Shown piece by piece: positions 5,382 to 6,462 of a DNA stretch of 6,462 bases. The notes under the pieces are model-generated. The model was not told where the DNA came from. It searched no databases and saw nothing but the letters and a program-made list of their open reading frames with translations. Origin of the DNA: Acetobacteraceae bacterium (GTDB lineage Bacteria; Pseudomonadota; Alphaproteobacteria; Acetobacterales; Acetobacteraceae). Each line of letters starts with the position of its first letter. The first letter of the stretch is position 1. The stretch is from the NCBI GenBank assembly GCA_003164305.1, contig PLSZ01000145.1:1524-7985 (forward strand). The letters run 5' to 3'. The position numbers were made by a program, and so were the translations under genes.

Positions 5382-5484
5382 GCGCGAGTGGCATCACCGA
5401 TGCGAAGCGGTGGTGGTCCCGTTGGTCTCTCGATGGGGGCATTATATGTTCTTATATCGGAATATTATAAAGCGGGCATGAACG
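5373..5484. other. Convergent gap with an AT-rich island
   Basis: The gap lies between the convergent membrane protein gene and the 119-aa gene. A weak stem pairs ATCACCG (5393-5399) with CGGTGGT (5408-5414). Near 5441-5472 the sequence becomes very AT-rich, with TTATAT occurring twice and ATTATAA once, which also gives TATAAT-like hexamers on the minus strand. No gene is visible. Termination from both sides or a small transcript start are possible. Confidence 0.35.
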
Positions 5485-5844
5485 TCAGCGTCGCCTCGCC
5501 TTACGCATAAGATTTGTCATTTGGGTCGCCGCGCGGATCGTCAACGGATGTTGCGTGAAATTCGGCTCCGGCGCGATTCGGGCCGCCATCTCTCGAACGT
5601 ACCCGAGCTGCCGTTCGGATGCGTCCGCGAGCAACGCGACCACCAGATTTTCCAGCGCGATCACACGTATATGCAACTGCACGAGTTCGACGTTCGTGAG
5701 CGTCCTGGACGCGGACGGAGACACGCGGGATGAGGTCCCCGCCGGCACGTCATCACAGACCGCGCCGCCTTCATTATCCCATCTGGAAAGCGCCAGCCGG
5801 TACTGCGTCGGATGAAACACAGTACCTGATTCATGTTCGGACAT
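5485..5844 (-). CDS. Hypothetical 119-aa protein downstream of lon
   Basis: The start is the ATG at 5844-5842. GAGG, seven bases before it, overlaps the TGA stop of the lon gene 9 bases upstream, so the two genes are probably translated together. The N-terminal 50 residues are polar and probably flexible. A helical segment follows with VQLHIRVIALENLVVALLAD (about 55-75), then EMAARIAPEPNFTQHPLTIR and a basic end, RKARRR. It has no signal peptide or membrane helix, and heptad-like spacing of Leu/Ile/Val suggests a small coiled-coil oligomer. I do not recognise a named family. A partner, regulator or substrate of Lon is an inference from position only. Confidence 0.78.
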   Translation of the reverse strand: MSEHESGTVFHPTQYRLALSRWDNEGGAVCDDVPAGTSSRVSPSASRTLTNVELVQLHIRVIALENLVVALLADASERQLGYVREMAARIAPEPNFTQHPLTIRAATQMTNLMRKARRR

Positions 5845-5853
5845 CGCGAAACC

Positions 5854-6462
5854 TCATGGTAGCGGAACGAGGCCGGCCTTCCGGCGCCCACCAGTCGCAC
5901 GCGGCGCCGTTCCCTTGTTGAACGCGGGCGGCGTCTCTGGGCCGATCGTCGCCGCCACGGCATCGTCAACCGTTTCGAGCCAGACGAACCGTAACCGTTC
6001 CCGGACACTCGGCGGAATTTCGTCGAAGTCCCGCCGGTTGCGCGCGGGCAGCAGCACCGTGTCGATGCCCGCGCGTGCCGCCGCGATGACCTTTTCCCGG
6101 ATGCCGCCGACAGGAAGCACAAGGCCGCGCAAGCTGATCTCCCCGGTCATGGCGGTTGTCGGCGGGATCGCCCGGCCGAGCATGAGCGAGGTCAGCGACA
6201 CGAACATCGCCACACCCGCGGATGGGCCATCCTTCGGCGTGGCACCCGCGGGAACGTGCACATGCAAATCGATGGTGGCGAACGCGTCCCCCTCGATCCC
6301 GAACCCCGCCGCCCGCGTTTTCAACAGGCTCAACGCCGCCTGGGCGCTTTCTTTCATCACGTCACCGAGTTGACCGGTCAGGATCAGCTTGCCATGCCCA
6401 GGCATGCGGCTGGCTTCGATGAAAAGAATGTCGCCGCCGACCGGCGTCCAGGCGAGCCCCGT
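5854..6462 (-). CDS. lon: Lon ATP-dependent protease, C-terminal protease domain (partial)
   Basis: The gene runs off the right edge, and the visible 202 residues are its C-terminal end. They contain the whole core of the Lon proteolytic domain (S16). It begins with [16 protein letters not shown], followed by [20 protein letters not shown]. The catalytic serine is in PKDGPSAG (fragment residue 81, codon 6222-6220) and the catalytic lysine in GGIREK (residue 124, codon 6093-6091), giving the Ser-Lys dyad. [15 protein letters not shown] is also well conserved. Lon degrades misfolded and regulatory proteins in the cytoplasm, using ATP through an AAA+ domain that would lie beyond the window. After the domain there is a roughly 30-residue Pro/Gly/Arg-rich tail ([20 protein letters not shown]) absent from E. 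coli Lon. A 119-aa gene follows 9 bases downstream. Whether this is the main lon or a second paralogue cannot be judged here. Confidence 0.95.
   Translation of the reverse strand, partial: TGLAWTPVGGDILFIEASRMPGHGKLILTGQLGDVMKESAQAALSLLKTRAAGFGIEGDAFATIDLHVHVPAGATPKDGPSAGVAMFVSLTSLMLGRAIPPTTAMTGEISLRGLVLPVGGIREKVIAAARAGIDTVLLPARNRRDFDEIPPSVRERLRFVWLETVDDAVAATIGPETPPAFNKGTAPRATGGRRKAGLVPLP

Noticed and set aside
5393..5414. Rho-independent terminator after the membrane protein gene
   Set aside because: The stem is short, contains a wobble pair and has an 8-base loop with no following T-run.

Overview
The window looks like chromosome from a GC-rich alphaproteobacterium. The Tad pilus genes, a FixK/FNR-like regulator, a CtrA-like site and the codon usage all fit this. 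The order Rhodospirillales/Acetobacterales is my best guess, but nothing here fixes the genus.

Left part (1-3150) is a Tad (Flp-type) pilus region. A plus-strand gene fragment at the left edge is the C-terminal end of a TadC-like inner-membrane platform protein. Facing it, on the minus strand, is a tight three-gene operon that reads tadG-like, then tadE-like, then a second tadE-like gene (2789 down to 513). Its genes overlap by 4 bases or lie 4 bases apart. The two convergent units are separated by about 280 bases holding a large palindromic repeat and a decayed second copy. Divergent from tadG is a 47-codon ORF (3007-3150) with a strong ribosome binding site and a prepilin-like sequence, which may be an undescribed mini-pilin.

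Middle part (3151-4763) starts with about 460 bases holding only tiny ORFs, one behind a near-perfect Shine-Dalgarno. A minus-strand Crp/Fnr-family regulator without FNR iron-sulfur cysteines follows (4308-3616). It has an unusual Cys in the DNA-recognition helix. A 527-base stretch upstream of it contains candidate regulatory sites: an FNR-like dyad, an AT-rich inverted repeat and a CtrA-like box.

Right part (4764-6462) has a plus-strand gene for an unrecognised small membrane protein (4836-5372). An AT-rich convergent gap follows. Then comes a minus-strand pair: the C-terminal protease domain of a Lon protease (running off the right edge) and a 119-aa protein of unknown function, apparently co-translated with it.

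A possible working link is that the FixK-like regulator acts on the tad/small-ORF intergenic region, where a 9-of-10 FNR/FixK-like box lies. This is inference. No complete novel multi-gene system is evident. The most interesting candidates are the mini-prepilin ORF, the paired dyads and the orphan membrane protein.
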